A DNA stretch of 64,000 nt from assembly GCA_036023115.1 (NCBI GenBank), contig JAYKKT010000049.1, forward strand, positions 620,001-684,000, given 5' to 3'. Shown piece by piece: positions 12,170 to 23,669 of this stretch. Every line of letters begins with the position of its first letter. The first letter of the stretch is position 1. The notes under the pieces are model-generated. The model made no database searches. It was not told the DNA's origin and saw nothing but the letters and a program-made list of their open reading frames with translations. This DNA is from Brasenia schreberi. Its lineage: Eukaryota; Streptophyta; Magnoliopsida; Nymphaeales; Cabombaceae. A program made the translations under genes and the position numbers.

Positions 12170-12350
12170 ACGAAGTTTATTTGTCGAATAACTCATGAAT
12201 CTCCCACAAGGTTCAACAAAAACCAGAAATACGAAGTTAGTGTCTCAAACAACTCATGAACTTCCCACAAGATTCAACAAAAACCACAAATATGAATTTG
12301 GTATCTCGACAAACTCATAAGTCTGTCATAAGGTCTAACAAAAGACACAA
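12170..12350. repeat. Three-copy ~61-bp tandem repeat
   Basis: Three imperfect head-to-tail units begin at about 12,170, 12,232 and 12,293. Each contains an aactcatga/aactcataa string, a cccacaag-like string and caacaaaaaccac or a variant. Copies 1 and 2 are most alike; copy 3 has diverged. The array sits about 240-420 bases upstream of the phytolongin start. Confidence 0.8.
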
Positions 12351-14805
12351 GCATCACCATGGCTGCGATAGTTTCCTTACAACCGGAGCCCCAAAAGAGT
12401 CAGAAAAAAGGAACTTAAAACACCTGTAAATATAAAATGAAATGATCTGTCCAGATAAAAATCCTTCCAGTTTCAGGGTTTCCCTACAGTGACAAAAGGA
12501 AAACTCCTGAACAAATCGAGAACTCGGACATGGAATTTCTCGATTTCAGATCAAACCCATCAATCATTTCACAAGATCCTGAGGAAACCTTCTAAAGAGA
12601 AACACGTTTACCAAAACGCCTACTATTTCTTCCCCACAAGATCAACAAGTCGAGTTTTTCCTAGAATTGAACAAAAGAAGTTACGATTGAGCTAAAAAAG
12701 GGGAAGAAGGTCGACCCTTAAATTCCAATCGACCCCCGCCATCTACGGATTCGCGCAACGAGAGGAAATCCGGGAAAGCTGTTTGTGACAAAACTCCAGA
12801 CTAAATTTAGGAGGCTTTTCCTTTTCGTGGGAGAAAATGATAGAAGATGTTTATTACCTGCGAGCTTCTAACTCTGCTTGACGGCATGGACGTGTAGTCG
12901 TCGATTCCCACCCAAAACGGCAAAGCGGAGATATATCTTAACAGTTCGAGGAAATACCGCAACGAGAGCCAAAGAGAACGATTCTCCAAAACCAACAAAT
13001 AAAAATGATCAACAGGAGAACCACCACAACTTCGTGTCTCTCTCTCTCTCTCTCCAATTTTCACTAATGCCTTCATTCATTCATTGATCTATACTTTTCA
13101 AATCCGTCCATATCTTTGCAGATATTTCTAAGTTCTTCATCCATTTCTTTAATCTCAAAACGGTCCCCATTTTTATGCAACCTTTTCGAAAAAGTCCATA
13201 CAGCCAAAAGTTTAGTTCAAACATAATATATAAAAGACGTGTACAATATTTATTGAGTTTGACCTTAAATACTTATTCATCTTTGAGTGACCCTTATGTT
13301 TCAACGATAAATATAGCATCTATTCCTTTGATTTCATAAGAATCTATTCATGGATTGCCTCACATGCATCAATAATTTTACAAGTTCTGAAAATAAATAA
13401 TAGAAAGTTTTACTATTTTTTATTAGGCTCTAGTAATTCAAGGGACAAGAAGATGCAATTGCTATGATGAAAAAAAATCTAGAAATTAGAATTTAATCAT
13501 CGAAAATGTTTGTTGCATTGGAAAGGATAAATTGAGAGCATTATGACACGTTAATTGTCTTGCTTCTAGTTGGTCAAAAACAAAAAGGGCTGGTAAATGA
13601 ACGAAGTTGCTTGTGCCTCAGTTAGGGTATTTAAGGTATATAAAGCAACAATTTCCGCCCCCAAGGATCGTCGCCCGCTGATTAGGGGGCACTCTCTCAC
13701 AGTCTGGAGTTCATTAATCGGGTACACATCTTGTAGTGGTTTTGCTTAACCCTAGCTTGCTTATTAAAAACAAAGCGCCAACTTTTGTTTAATCTTGTCA
13801 GAAGCAGACTTTGAATAAATTAAAAAATAAAAGGTGAAAAAGTACATATACATTTACATGCATCTTTCACACACACACACATATAATTGCATTGTGTCTT
13901 TTAGTGCATAATTTTGCAGAAACACTTATAACATTTAATCTTTGAAATCAATGATGAATAATTGAATTAAAAGTATTGTTATACTTTTGTAATTTGTATT
14001 TAATGCACCATGTGTACTTAAATATAAGTAATTCAAATCTGAGTTATTGATCTCAAGATTAAACTATAGAGATGTTTATGTAAGATTATATATAGAAAGA
14101 CATTATGCATTTCGGGTTCTTCCTCTCTTTATATATGTAGAGTTGCAATATATGAGTATGTATACATCAGCTCACCCCTAACCCAACGTAGGTCAACCAG
14201 ATTTACGCTCACACTCAATAGTAATTGGACTTGAATCTGACCCTTAGACAGAATTATCGACCCTTAAATTCTGAGACAAGTTTTCAAGCCCCATGGTACG
14301 AACAACCTTGTAACATTTATCTTCACCTGCATGAGGAGCAGCTACTTCTCTTCAAGCAAGAAACCTTTCAAGTTCACATTAACGCAGTACCATTTCAAAA
14401 GAGGAGCTCTAGGGGGGGTGTTTGATTATGAGGCCGAGGCATAGAGAATTACAGGGGGGCCTACCTCTACTAGTCGGCCTCATAAAAAAGTCAGGAACAT
14501 ACTATTCTCTGAGACATGTGTTTGATTACAAGGAAAATTGGAACTCTAGTGCCAGTTTTGCATGGGTATGGTTTGACAAGCGGTTTCAATATCGGTTTGG
14601 TTCGCATTCAAACTGGCTTTGTTAATCCTAACCAGTCGTGTCAAAACTCAGCTAGTTCCATAAATGTAAATTCGGAATACTGTCTAGAGGCCACCTTATA
14701 GTTAGAAAACCAAAGTAGGCTAGTCTGATTTTGTTTGGATCATGTTAAGCCCTATGAATCATTCTAAAATCCACCTATTAACAATGAGGAAGTTGTTTAA
14801 ATGCA
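12351..14805. other. Intergenic region without recognisable gene
   Basis: Open frames here are short and resemble nothing I know. A CT run lies at about 13,037-13,055 and short CA/AC runs at about 13,870-13,890. The segment at about 13,640-13,760 (tataaagc, then a GC-richer stretch) has a promoter-like look but no identifiable transcript. Confidence 0.5.
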
Positions 14806-14921
14806 CGCAGATCATCTAGCGGGGCTCTCCGACTCCCACATTGCTGGTGGTGAGTTCGACTCCCCATGCATGCATGGGTGTGTGTTAGTCTTCGACCTCT
14901 TGTTATAACCCAAAAAAAAAA
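14806..14921 (+). mobile_element. SINE-like tRNA-derived unit 1
   Basis: A short segment with a tRNA-like internal promoter. The B box is gagttcgactcc at 14,852-14,863, and a weaker A-box-like string (atctagcggggctc) lies about 30 bases upstream. It ends in a run of ten A at about 14,911-14,920. The order tRNA-like head, short body, A-tail is typical of plant SINEs. No clear target duplication was found, and the tRNA fold itself is not intact. Confidence 0.45.
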
Positions 14922-15319
14922 GTCAATCTCAAGTTAAGTTCTAAATGTCGAAACCTTTGCACGTAATGATTACAAGATGAATGCTGAACAGAGTTCATAA
15001 GAACCAAGTATCGTTGCGCTTACGAAGATCTACACTTCATTTATGGTCTCCTTGCAGTCCGGTATGTGTGCTAAATAAGGATCCATGGTCAAGTTAACCT
15101 AACCTACAAATGGTGAGGCAAAACTAGTATTTTCTGTGAATAATCGGTTTAAGGTCCACCCGATTCAATGCACTTTTTCATTTAAATGGATAAGACGAGG
15201 GCCATTTGATAAATATCTACATCTTGAGGACTGTTTTCACAAATAGCAAATAAGAGAACACTACCATGGCAATCGGACATTATTATGTGTTCTCGTTCTC
15301 TGTTTAATTTTTCTTTTTT

Positions 15320-15425
15320 TCTGTTGAAGTTGTGGAGGCCAAAGATGCACAGACCCCAGGTATCGAATTCATGACTTTGAACTTGTGAGTGTACCCTAGT
15401 GCCGGGTGAGCTAGGGCTCTTTGTG
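15320..15425 (-). mobile_element. SINE-like tRNA-derived unit 2
   Basis: On the minus strand an A-box match (tagctcacccggc, complement of 15,401-15,413) is followed about 30 bases later by a B-box match (gaattcgatacc, complement of 15,359-15,370). The 3' side (toward 15,300) is A-rich on the minus strand (cagaaaaaaagaaaaatt). The box sequences are better than in unit 1, but the two units differ in body sequence and may be different families. Confidence 0.5.
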
Positions 15426-15581
15426 CAAAGCATATATATTCAACATACTCACAAACATGATCTAAAACATCAAATTATTGATAATTTTCAATAAGGCACA
15501 ACAGTTCGTTCACCCACGACACAGAAAAGTATGGGTTGTGGATAGACAACCCTGTTTTTGGGTTGACATGGTTTTTACACG

Positions 15582-15586
15582 AAGAC
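15582..15586. repeat. Target site duplication of copia copy B, left (aagac)
   Basis: The five bases aagac directly left of the left LTR are repeated directly right of the right LTR at 21,366-21,370. A 5-bp duplication is standard for copia integration. Confidence 0.9.
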
Positions 15587-15892
15587 TGTTGGTGCTTTCG
15601 GTTGGCTTTCCGGCATTCTCTGCAAAAGCCTGATGTATCCTCGCTTCAGGTACGCAGCAGCAGCGGATCGTCTATTTGTGAACAGGTATGAATGCTTTGA
15701 CTTTTTGAGGTTTCCTTACAATAGGATTTTTCTTAGAGGGTTTCAATTCTTATGTTTAAACTCTGCGTTGCTCTCTATTTATAGAGCAGTGCCTGCTCAA
15801 GAACTCCTCTGATTCTCTACTAGATAACAGTTGGATGGCTAGTCCAGCCGTTTTTATGTTGGGTTGCCGAGAATGACCACCTTATCTTCACA
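15587..15892 (-). repeat. Copia copy B 3' LTR (shortened)
   Basis: Begins tgttggtgc and ends cttcaca on the plus strand, matching the right LTR at both ends. It is 306 bases against 418, because it lacks an internal block of about 110 bases that the right LTR carries at about 21,182-21,295. Confidence 0.92.
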
Positions 15893-16259
15893 TCTCCCAC
15901 TCAACCATTCGAGCCAAATGAACTAACATATTGTTTTCCCTCTCACTTTTGTGAGATTTTCCTAGTAATGTCATGTCATGATTGCTATTACAATCATTAT
16001 CCGTTGTGTGGTTTTTTACCTACACAACAATCAAACATATCTCAAACCCATGTTCGTAACATGTTTTGAGAAAAGATCCTCTGTTATGCCTTTAGTCAGG
16101 AGATCTACCAATATATCATGTGTTCGCATGTATGAGATAGATATTTCCTTTCTCATTATCATATCATGAATATAGTAGTATTTAACCATTATATGCTTGC
16201 TTTTGGAGTTGTTAGCTCCACTCTTGATTAGAGTAATTACGCGTTGTTGTCACAGTAAA

Positions 16260-16540
16260 TTATAACTAGCTCGTCGGCTATCTACAACTTCAAATCTCGT
16301 ATAAAGTGACTTATCTAGACAGTACTTGTTGCAGCTATAAAGCAAGCAACATACTCAACTTTCTGTGTATGCAATGCTACACAACCTTGTTTCTTACGTG
16401 TCCAAGAAACAACACCATCTTCAAATAAGAATATTTGTCTTGAGGTTGATTTGTTGTTATCTTTCCTCCTAGCAAAGTCAGCATCTGAGTATCCTACTAC
16501 TTTTAGTTCATCTACTTGAAAATACAATTTCAAGTCCTTT
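16260..16540 (-). pseudogene. Copia copy B RNase H domain (broken)
   Basis: The 72-residue open part at 16,315-16,533 holds VVGYSDADFARRKDNNKSTS, the start of the copia RNase H with its D-A-D signature. It continues to EYVACFIAATSTV and then degenerates. RNase H removes the RNA template during reverse transcription. Confidence 0.85.
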
Positions 16541-16559
16541 GTTCCTTTGAGATATCTTA

Positions 16560-17550
16560 AAATCCTTTTTATAGTTATCCAATGTTATCATCAAGGATTA
16601 CTTTGATATCTACTCACAAGACCAATAGTGAAGCTAATATCAGGTCTTGTATACAATATAGCATACATCAAGCTACCACAGCTTGTGCATAAGGAATGTT
16701 AGGCTTATCATCTCCTTCATAGGGATAATCCACCTTACTTAGTTTGACCCCTTTTGTAATGGGTATAATAGCAGACTTGCATTTACCCATTTTAAACTTC
16801 TTGAGGATATAGTTAATATATCTCTCCTAACTTAGGCATAAGAGTTTAGATTCTCAATCTCGAGAAATCTTTATACCCAGAATATAGGATGCTTCTCCTA
16901 TATCCTTCATTTCGAACCTTCAGTTTAACCATAACTTGATTTTGACAATCATCTCATTGTCATTTTTAGTCAACAATATGTCATCTATATATAATGATAA
17001 GATGACAAAGTAGCTCCCACAGTTCTAGAAATATATATAGTGATCAAGCTCATTAGCCATAAACTAAAATTCAATAATAACATTTTGAAAAGTCAAATAC
17101 CATTGGCGAGATAACTCTTTTAGGCCATATAAGAATTTTCTCAACCTATATAATTTATCATCTTAGCATTCAACTATATATCCTTCAGGTTGCTGCATAT
17201 ATATAATTTCATCTAAATCTCCGTTTAGAAATGTTGTCTTTATATCTAACTGATATAAGTCTAACTTCGCAATAGGAGAATATGTCTCAACATAATCTAT
17301 CACCTCTTTTTATGAGAAACCCTTTACAACCAACCTCGCTTTAAATTTGTTAATTGAACCCTATGCCTTTCCTTCCTTTTGGCAAATCAGTTAGTTTCTA
17401 GACTTGTTTTTTCTCAATGAATTCAATTCTCTCATCCATGACTTTCTCCTAGTCCGTTGCTTTCGATGAGTTTATAGCTTGCTGATAAGTCAAGTTATTA
17501 GTGAACTCATCTAAATTCACTGAATTACACACTTCTTCTGCAAGATAAGT
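16560..17550 (-). pseudogene. Copia copy B reverse transcriptase (broken)
   Basis: RT blocks are readable in shifting frames. The catalytic motif is intact as LYIDDILL (complement of about 16,970-16,995), followed by KNDNEMIVKIK. Upstream blocks include LDLYQLDIKTTFLNGDLDE-like sequence at about 17,210-17,270. Stops interrupt it, for example in the block around 17,160. Confidence 0.85.
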
Positions 17551-18104
17551 GTGATAATCCTTTAAGTATGATGATGTGACCCTAGGCCTTTTATGACCAT
17601 TTAAAGTTTCAGTTGTTTCAAGAAGATCTTCTATAAGTTCAAATGATGATTAATCTAGGTCTACTAGATCATCAACATACTCATTATTTTCTAAGATGTC
17701 ATTTTTAGTATATTCTAATAATTCAACATCTCTGCTCTCTATAAATCTATGGTCTTTATGATAAAACTAATATCCTTTTGAGCCTTTAAGATATTCTATG
17801 AATATGACTTGCTGTCTAGCTTACCTCTAGACTAATCAAGGATCTTTACATAAGCAATAGATCCCTACTTCTTTAGATGACGTAGGTTTGGTTTTCTTCC
17901 AAACCATATCTCATATTATGTAGTAAATACAACCTTACATGGTATTATATTGAGTATGTACATCGTTGTACTTACTGTTTCTCTCCAAAATATCCTTGCT
18001 AGAGAGGCATCGATTAACATTGACATTATCATGTTTAGTAAGGTCTTGTTATATCTTTCAGCTACAAAATTTCATTGAGGTGTCGTGGGCATTGTATTTT
18101 ATTT

Positions 18105-18506
18105 TTAAATACCAAAGTCTTTATAAAATTCTAAAAATTCTGCAAATGTATGTTCTCCACCTCTATCTGATCTTAAGACTTTGATTGAATGCCCTAGTTG
18201 ATTTTCAACCTTATGCTTATATTCTTTAAATGCTTCAAGTGCTTTAGATTTATGTGCTAGGAGATATATATATGTATATCTCGAGTAATCATCGATAAAG
18301 GTTATGAAATAAATATTTTCTTGATGTGACCTTACTCTAAAGGGTCTATATAAATCAGTATGAATGACTTCCAATAGGGTTATTGCCCTTGTTGTCTCTT
18401 TGCGATAAATTTTTCTTGTCATTTTTTCTTGTATGCAAGCTTCACTCTTGCTGAAAGTGTTTTCCTCAAATTTTGGCAGTAAGTCAAAGTTGGATAATTT
18501 TCTCAA
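18105..18506 (-). pseudogene. Copia copy B integrase core (133 codons open)
   Basis: Contains the zinc-binding remnant SEACIQEKMTRK, then HTDLYRPFRVRS with the first catalytic Asp, then FIDDYSRYTYIYLLAHKSKA, and SDRGGEHTFAEF with the second Asp. The third catalytic residue region is beyond the stop near 18,105. The integrase would join element cDNA into the chromosome. The frame is cut from the protease part by a stop at about 18,507-18,510. Confidence 0.9.
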
Positions 18507-18509
18507 CTT

Positions 18510-18959
18510 TTATAGACTTGTATGTCTAAGACGTTTATACCATACATTCACATCAATATTAAATGCACAATTAATATAAGGAGAAGGATTTTCAATTTCA
18601 TTAAGTTTTAGTTTGAATAGTTCATGTTCTATATCAAATTCTCTAGAGAAAAATACTTGCCCATGTTTCCTCATAGTCACCCTGTTAGGAACAAACCTGA
18701 TCTCAAAACCTTTTTTTACTAAAATAGGAACCGAAACCAGATTATGCCTTATAGATGACACAATTAATAAATCAGTTAATACAACTGGTGTGCCTTGTAT
18801 AAAAATTCTAAAGGACCCAATACCCAAAACATCCGAGAAAGTATTATTTCTTGTGTACACTCGATGTTCTCTTGGATTGTACTCCTTTAGATCCATTGCC
18901 CCTTTCTTGGTCTTTGAGATGTATCTGCCCTCTCCTGAGTCAATCCACCAACCAGTCAT
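18510..18959 (-). pseudogene. Copia copy B protease and gag-pre-integrase region
   Basis: 149 open codons. WWIDSGEGRYISKTKKGAM near the N-terminus is the aspartic protease active-site region (D-S-G). Residues 110-149 (FKLKLNEIENPSPYIN...NVWYKRLRHTSL) are the gag-pre-integrase segment, which leads into the integrase zinc finger. The protease cuts the polyprotein during particle maturation. Confidence 0.88.
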
Positions 18960-19029
18960 TGGGTGGTCTATATAAAGACATTATGATATTACGCAGGTTA
19001 TGTCATGTTTCTCTGATTGTCTGCATTGT

Positions 19030-19850
19030 GGGTTATTTCCTCCATTCTTCTTGTTACGACAATTCCTCTTATAATGTCTCATCTTTATACAACTAAAATA
19101 CTTAACCCAAGAAGTGATTTTCTACGTTTTCTTAAAAGATTGACCACCATTTTTGGTATTTTTGCTAAACTTTTTGTTTGGTTTATTTCTCTTTTAGTTG
19201 GGTTTGGAGCTAAACCCTATCTCATCATGTACTACTAGCAATTTTTCTTTTTCATTTTTACTCATATATTCTTACTCAATTGCTAGTTTCATGGGTAATT
19301 TAGAAAGGTTTATTTTGAGCCCTAGTCTAAGGGTAGTGGTGACCATGTTTCATGACGGGGGAAGACTGTTTAGTATGGTGGATATCTGCATCTATTTTGG
19401 AATGATTGATTTTGCCACAACTAGGTCTCTTGCCATTACCAACATGTGGTTTATATATTTCACTACATTATCTCCTTCTTTCATTTTGTAGGAGTTATAT
19501 TATTGTAACAATAATTGAACATGTAGTTTAACAATTGTATCATATTTAGTTGTTATAAAGTCGAACAACTCTTTTACGGTCTCGAATTCCTTGAAGACCC
19601 TAATCAGGTCATCCTCCATGTATGTCAACATGACAGTTCTTGCTATTGTATTATCTTTAAGAAATATTTTATACATTTCTATTTGTTGCTTTGTGGTGTT
19701 TAGTGGTGGCGGACACACTATTTCTTTTAAAACATGCTCTACACCTTCAAGTGTTAGAGCTATCAGTATTCTTCTCTTCCATGTTTAGAAGTTTAGACCA
19801 TTTAGTTTTTTCGTCTTTGCTAGTTCCGACACACATATTCTTGACTTTAT
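19030..19850 (-). pseudogene. Copia copy B gag (broken)
   Basis: The gag coat region is readable at 19,500-19,718 (TARTVMLTYMEDDLIRVFKE-like and FDFITTKYDTIVKL). The zinc knuckle is at about 19,040-19,095, reading Y-F-S-C-I-K-M-R-H-Y-K-R-N-C. The first cysteine of the CCHC pattern has become tyrosine. Several stops separate the two parts. Confidence 0.8.
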
Positions 19851-20495
19851 TTTTGTGTGTTTAGCAAATTTAACAAATAGATGGTCTAAATAGAAAACAT
19901 ATACTAAGCAACAAACCACAAATAGCATAATTCTAATTAACATGATGTACAATATCAAAATAATGCACTAAAAATAACTAATTTTATAACATAAAGTCAA
20001 ACTTGGATAAATATGCATTTTTCCAAACAATTCTTGCCTCCGATAATTTCCCAAAACAATAATTTTATCTATTTGTTCGATTTTGTAATTTTCTAAAAAG
20101 ACCAAGGACAAAATAGCAAAATTGGTGTTTGGTTTTCCTAAAAAATTCATCATTGATTGGGGGTAAATGCATAATTTTTGCCTTAATATAGGGGCAAATT
20201 TATCTTTTGATATAGTGACAGTATTGTAATATGTTTATCTAGTAAGGGCAAGAAAGTACTTCAATCTCCTAGTTTTTCGTAATTTTCATAAACTACTAGA
20301 CGATAAAAGTGACTTTTTGCTCGATTAAGGGTAAAACCATCTTTTTATTTAAAAATATCTAGATATTTTGATAATTTTATCTAGTGGCAGTTTGAAATTT
20401 CAAAAAATCAATTGGGGCAGACTGGACTTTTCAGTCCATTGCCCGTTGCGGTTTTCCACTAGACTTAAAAGGGAAGGTGAGAGAGAGCATTTTTT

Positions 20496-20496
<1 letters not shown>

Positions 20497-20530
<34 letters not shown>
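20497..20530. repeat. (GA)n microsatellite in copia leader
   Basis: About 34 bases of GA on the plus strand, that is CT in element sense, between gag and the 5' LTR of copy B. A purine-rich block occupies the same place in copy C at about 43,090-43,200. Confidence 0.9.
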
Positions 20531-20532
<2 letters not shown>

Positions 20533-20934
20533 CAAAGCTCTGCCTGCTGGCCTTATGGCCAGGGTTCCAGCAGTGTTTTTTTGGCCCGATCGTGGCCGTC
20601 CACTAGCCTTCTGACCGTTTCTCCATTGAGCGGTTTTCTAGCCCACTTGTGGCCATCCACTGATCTTGGCCAGGGCTCCGCTGAGCGGTTTTCTGGCTCT
20701 TTTCTCTTAGTCGTTCTCTCCTGGGTTGGCTTTTGTCTTGGCCCGGCCCTATCTCGACTTGGACCAGCTTTAGCTTGCCTTTGCCCCGTCTCAACCTGGG
20801 CCGGATTTTGCTTGCCTCTGCTCTATCTCGACTTGGGCTTGATCTCTGTAACAAGGAGTCTTCTTCCTACTCTCTACTAGTTTTCTTTTATTTATTAAGC
20901 ATACATTGTTTTGCATATTACAGAGACAAACCAA

Positions 20935-20946
20935 GCCCTAATACCA
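20935..20946 (-). other. Copia copy B primer binding site (tRNA-Met type)
   Basis: The complement reads tggtattagggc, one base after the end of the 5' LTR. It resembles the common plant initiator tRNA-Met site tggtatcagagc with a few changes. Confidence 0.8.
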
Positions 20947-20947
20947 C

Positions 20948-21365
20948 TGTTGGTGCTTCCGATTGGCTTTTCGACATCCTCCGCAAAAGCCCGATATATC
21001 CTCGCTCTAGGTACGTAGCAACAACGGAACATTTATGTGTGAATAGGTATAATGCTTTGATTTTTTAAGGTTTCCTCATAGTAGGATTTTCCTAAGAGGG
21101 TTTCAATTTTTATGTTTTATCTCTTTGCTGCTCTTTATTTATAAAGCAGTGCCTGCTCTAGAATCCATCAGATTCTATATTGGGCTTTCCTCTCCTAAAG
21201 CCCTTATTCGGTTGGTTACAGATGAGCACTGTAACTGACTTGCTGTTACGACCTATTAAGGTCGTTACGGTTTATTTCCTGCAACCTTACCACATATAAC
21301 TATTGGATGGCTAGTCCCGACATTTATGTGGTAGAGTTGCTCAGAATGACCACCTTATCTTCACA
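20948..21365 (-). repeat. Copia copy B 5' LTR
   Basis: 418 bases with the same termini as the left LTR and clear similarity throughout, apart from the extra internal block at about 21,182-21,295. Confidence 0.92.
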
Positions 21366-21370
21366 AAGAC
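21366..21370. repeat. Target site duplication of copia copy B, right (aagac)
   Basis: Exact match to 15,582-15,586. Confidence 0.9.
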
Positions 21371-23429
21371 AAGCAATTTATTGGTCCCGATGTTGGAGAG
21401 AGAGAGAGAACCGGTCAACACGTTTTTGGGTGAATGATATTGCATTATTCAATAGATGGTATTGAATGCCTGCTAGTTAGCTACCGCTCTCTAACCATAC
21501 CTACCGGGCCCTCTTCATGTCATCATCTTGTCTTGTGGATATTTAATGGCTGCCACCGACCCTATCATACATACGCACACGCATGCACGCGCCCCTGGAA
21601 GCAAACTCGTTAGAGGTACCTGCCTGGTGAGCCAACACTCCTGCGGGGGTCTTTTGATCCTTTCGAACGACAGGCTTGACGCTTCTCAATCCATTTTGTC
21701 AATTCCACTTCGTACAATACAAGTTTAAATTTTCAATTGGCTACATTTCCTTCTAAAAGTGAAGCCAGAATTTGATTCTACTTGTGAACCACATGTAAGG
21801 ATGTCAATAAGTCAGATTGGATTCTGTATCAATATCCAACAATCTAAACAGGATATGATTAACAATTGGATTAGGATCCATTTTCAAGTTCTCACGGAAT
21901 CCCTAGATCACATGCCCTAGTGTTATTCTCACCGAGGATGCGTAATTTAGAAGTTTTGACGAAATCTGGCTGGAAATATAGCACCCCAGTAAAAATATCT
22001 GACAGATTTTCGCTCTGGCAGTTGACTGCTTAATTCAGTCATACACACACGTATATATATTTGTCATCATTTTTCTCAAAGACCAATTAACTAAGCAGAA
22101 ACCCTCCTGCAAGCAAAGTTCACTGAATTAAATAAATAAACAACTTGTTTCGCATCATGTAACTCCTAATCGATTTGGGCCACCGGTACAGGATGATCCA
22201 ATTTGGTTATGATAAGATCAAATACGCAGCCATGCTTCCCAAGTTATTCCCAACACCTTATCAGGAACTTGTACAATGTGGGATGATTGATTGTACGTAC
22301 CGTGATAACGATCAAATGTCTAGCATGAGAGGTTGTCTAACAGCTATCATCACACAAACAACTTGGGCAAGTCCATGTTCTTGCTCATCAAAATAATTTG
22401 TAAAAACTGGGCCATGTTGGAGTTGACTTGGCTTTCTCATGAACACGAAATGGCATACATTTACATGATTTCGAAGCATCAAGTTGATGGCTACATGACA
22501 CATTCGACAAGGACACTCCAAAAAGTCCGTGTCCATATCCACTCAATATTAGAAGAAAAGAAAAAAAAACGGGTCATGTGCAAGTTGACCTGTTTCTAAC
22601 ATTATCGCGAATAGGACGAAATTTGCCACCCATATACTTAATACACGAGGTTTCCTTCTGTTGATCAATTAAATATTGGCGCACATTACCAATGGGCTTA
22701 AAGAAAGGATATGCCTGATGTAATCTGTTCTATGATCTATTTTTCTTAAGAAAAACGTTAAATATTGAGAAAGAGTCAATCCCTTAGAATTGTTATTTTA
22801 ATAAATCAACGAAATATCTTCATATCATTAAATAAAGCATCTATTAATCAATTCCATGTAATTTAGGGCATCCCTTGGTGATAGGTCAAGCATTATTGTA
22901 GTCAGAAACTTAGCTGATTGCTCAGCCATCTAACCTATTGATGCATTGGATACTATTGGGCATCCAACCCACATCTGGCTGTAGGATGTGCATTGTTCGA
23001 TTTGGTAGCCAAACCACACCAAAATAATCAAAACCGAATTAAAGAAGAAATCAAAATCTGAAATCGAACTGAAGTATACTGATAACTGAACCGAACTAAA
23101 AAAGTTTGATCAGCTTGGTTTGGTTTTCAGGTACCACCAATTTTTCGCAAGCCCTTGTCAAGGTCCTAATCCAGTTAAATTTCAGTCCGTGGAACACAGC
23201 TTGATCCAACAAGAGAAGTAGTACGAAACATAGATATTGTGATATACCAAAACGCACAAACTCAAACACAAAGGCCGAACTAAACAAACTGCATCCTTCT
23301 AGAGTCAACCTTAATGCACTACAACTTGTGGGACTTTCTTAAGAGAATCTAGAATAATTCAATCCATCTTAACATGGCGACCTCTTCAAGGAGTAACATC
23401 TGAGTTATGGAGGGGTAACTGCAAAAAAG
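21371..23429. other. Intergenic region without recognisable gene
   Basis: Short open frames only, none recognised. A stretch at about 22,995-23,120 is rich in accgaa/aaaccga-type strings such as often mark eroded plant DNA transposon ends, but no pair of ends could be matched. Confidence 0.5.
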
Positions 23430-23669
23430 CTCAGTAAATTCTTCAACCATACCATCAACCGAAACAAGTGAAACTGAAGATGAGAAATCTCATATACCAA
23501 AACGGGATGCCCCACTATTGATGCTATTTTTTTGTACCTGTCGAACAAAATAATCAAGAGCAATACTTTGACCAAGCACGCTTCCAATTATACAAATTCC
23601 ATCAATATCTAGGTTTTTGAGGAGAATATAGTCAAGCCCACCTTGCATCCATGTCTCCAATTGTGGCTT
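23430..23669 (-). pseudogene. Relict exons of a DUF155/RMND1-like protein (RRG-type)
   Basis: Two adjacent exons on the minus strand. The first (23,538-23,669, 44 codons) follows a good acceptor (ttgtacag) and reads KPQLETWMQGGLDYILLKNL, then GSVLGQSIALDYFVRQ, then a gtacaa donor. The G-S-V-L-G-Q-S-I-A-L-D-Y-F core is a hallmark of the DUF155 (RMND1/Sif2) family, whose plant members act in mitochondria or plastids and in root growth. After a 78-base intron comes VDGMVEEFTE (23,430-23,459), the expected continuation. Its acceptor is damaged: the two bases before the exon read CG instead of AG. The remaining C-terminal exons and all N-terminal exons are missing here, while the whole protein is normally several hundred residues. 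Almost certainly a gene fragment. Confidence 0.8.

Larger units (their letters stand above)
15587..21365 (-). mobile_element. Complete Ty1/copia retrotransposon, copy B (inactivated)
   Basis: A full insertion of 5,779 bp on the minus strand, bounded by LTRs with TG...CA ends and by aagac duplications. In element order: 5' LTR 20,948-21,365; tRNA-Met type primer site; a leader with a CT-repeat (sense); gag at about 19,850-19,030; protease and pre-integrase 18,959-18,510; integrase 18,506 to about 17,900; reverse transcriptase about 17,550-16,560; RNase H about 16,540-16,260; a purine tract (gagtgggaga) next to the 3' LTR at 15,587-15,892. Order PR-IN-RT-RH identifies Ty1/copia. All domains are present, but stops and frameshifts occur in every one, so it is dead. 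It is the best reference for family members A, C and D. Confidence 0.95.

Noticed and set aside
13640..13760. Possible small nuclear RNA or tRNA gene near a TATA-like string
   Set aside because: No conserved snRNA core or cloverleaf could be drawn from the sequence.
18613..18975. 120-codon plus-strand frame
   Set aside because: Antisense shadow of the copia protease/pre-integrase region.
20368..20880. 170-codon open frame on the plus strand, and its antisense partner
   Set aside because: It lies in the leader of copia copy B, antisense to the element, starts in a GA microsatellite and is low in complexity. No family resemblance.
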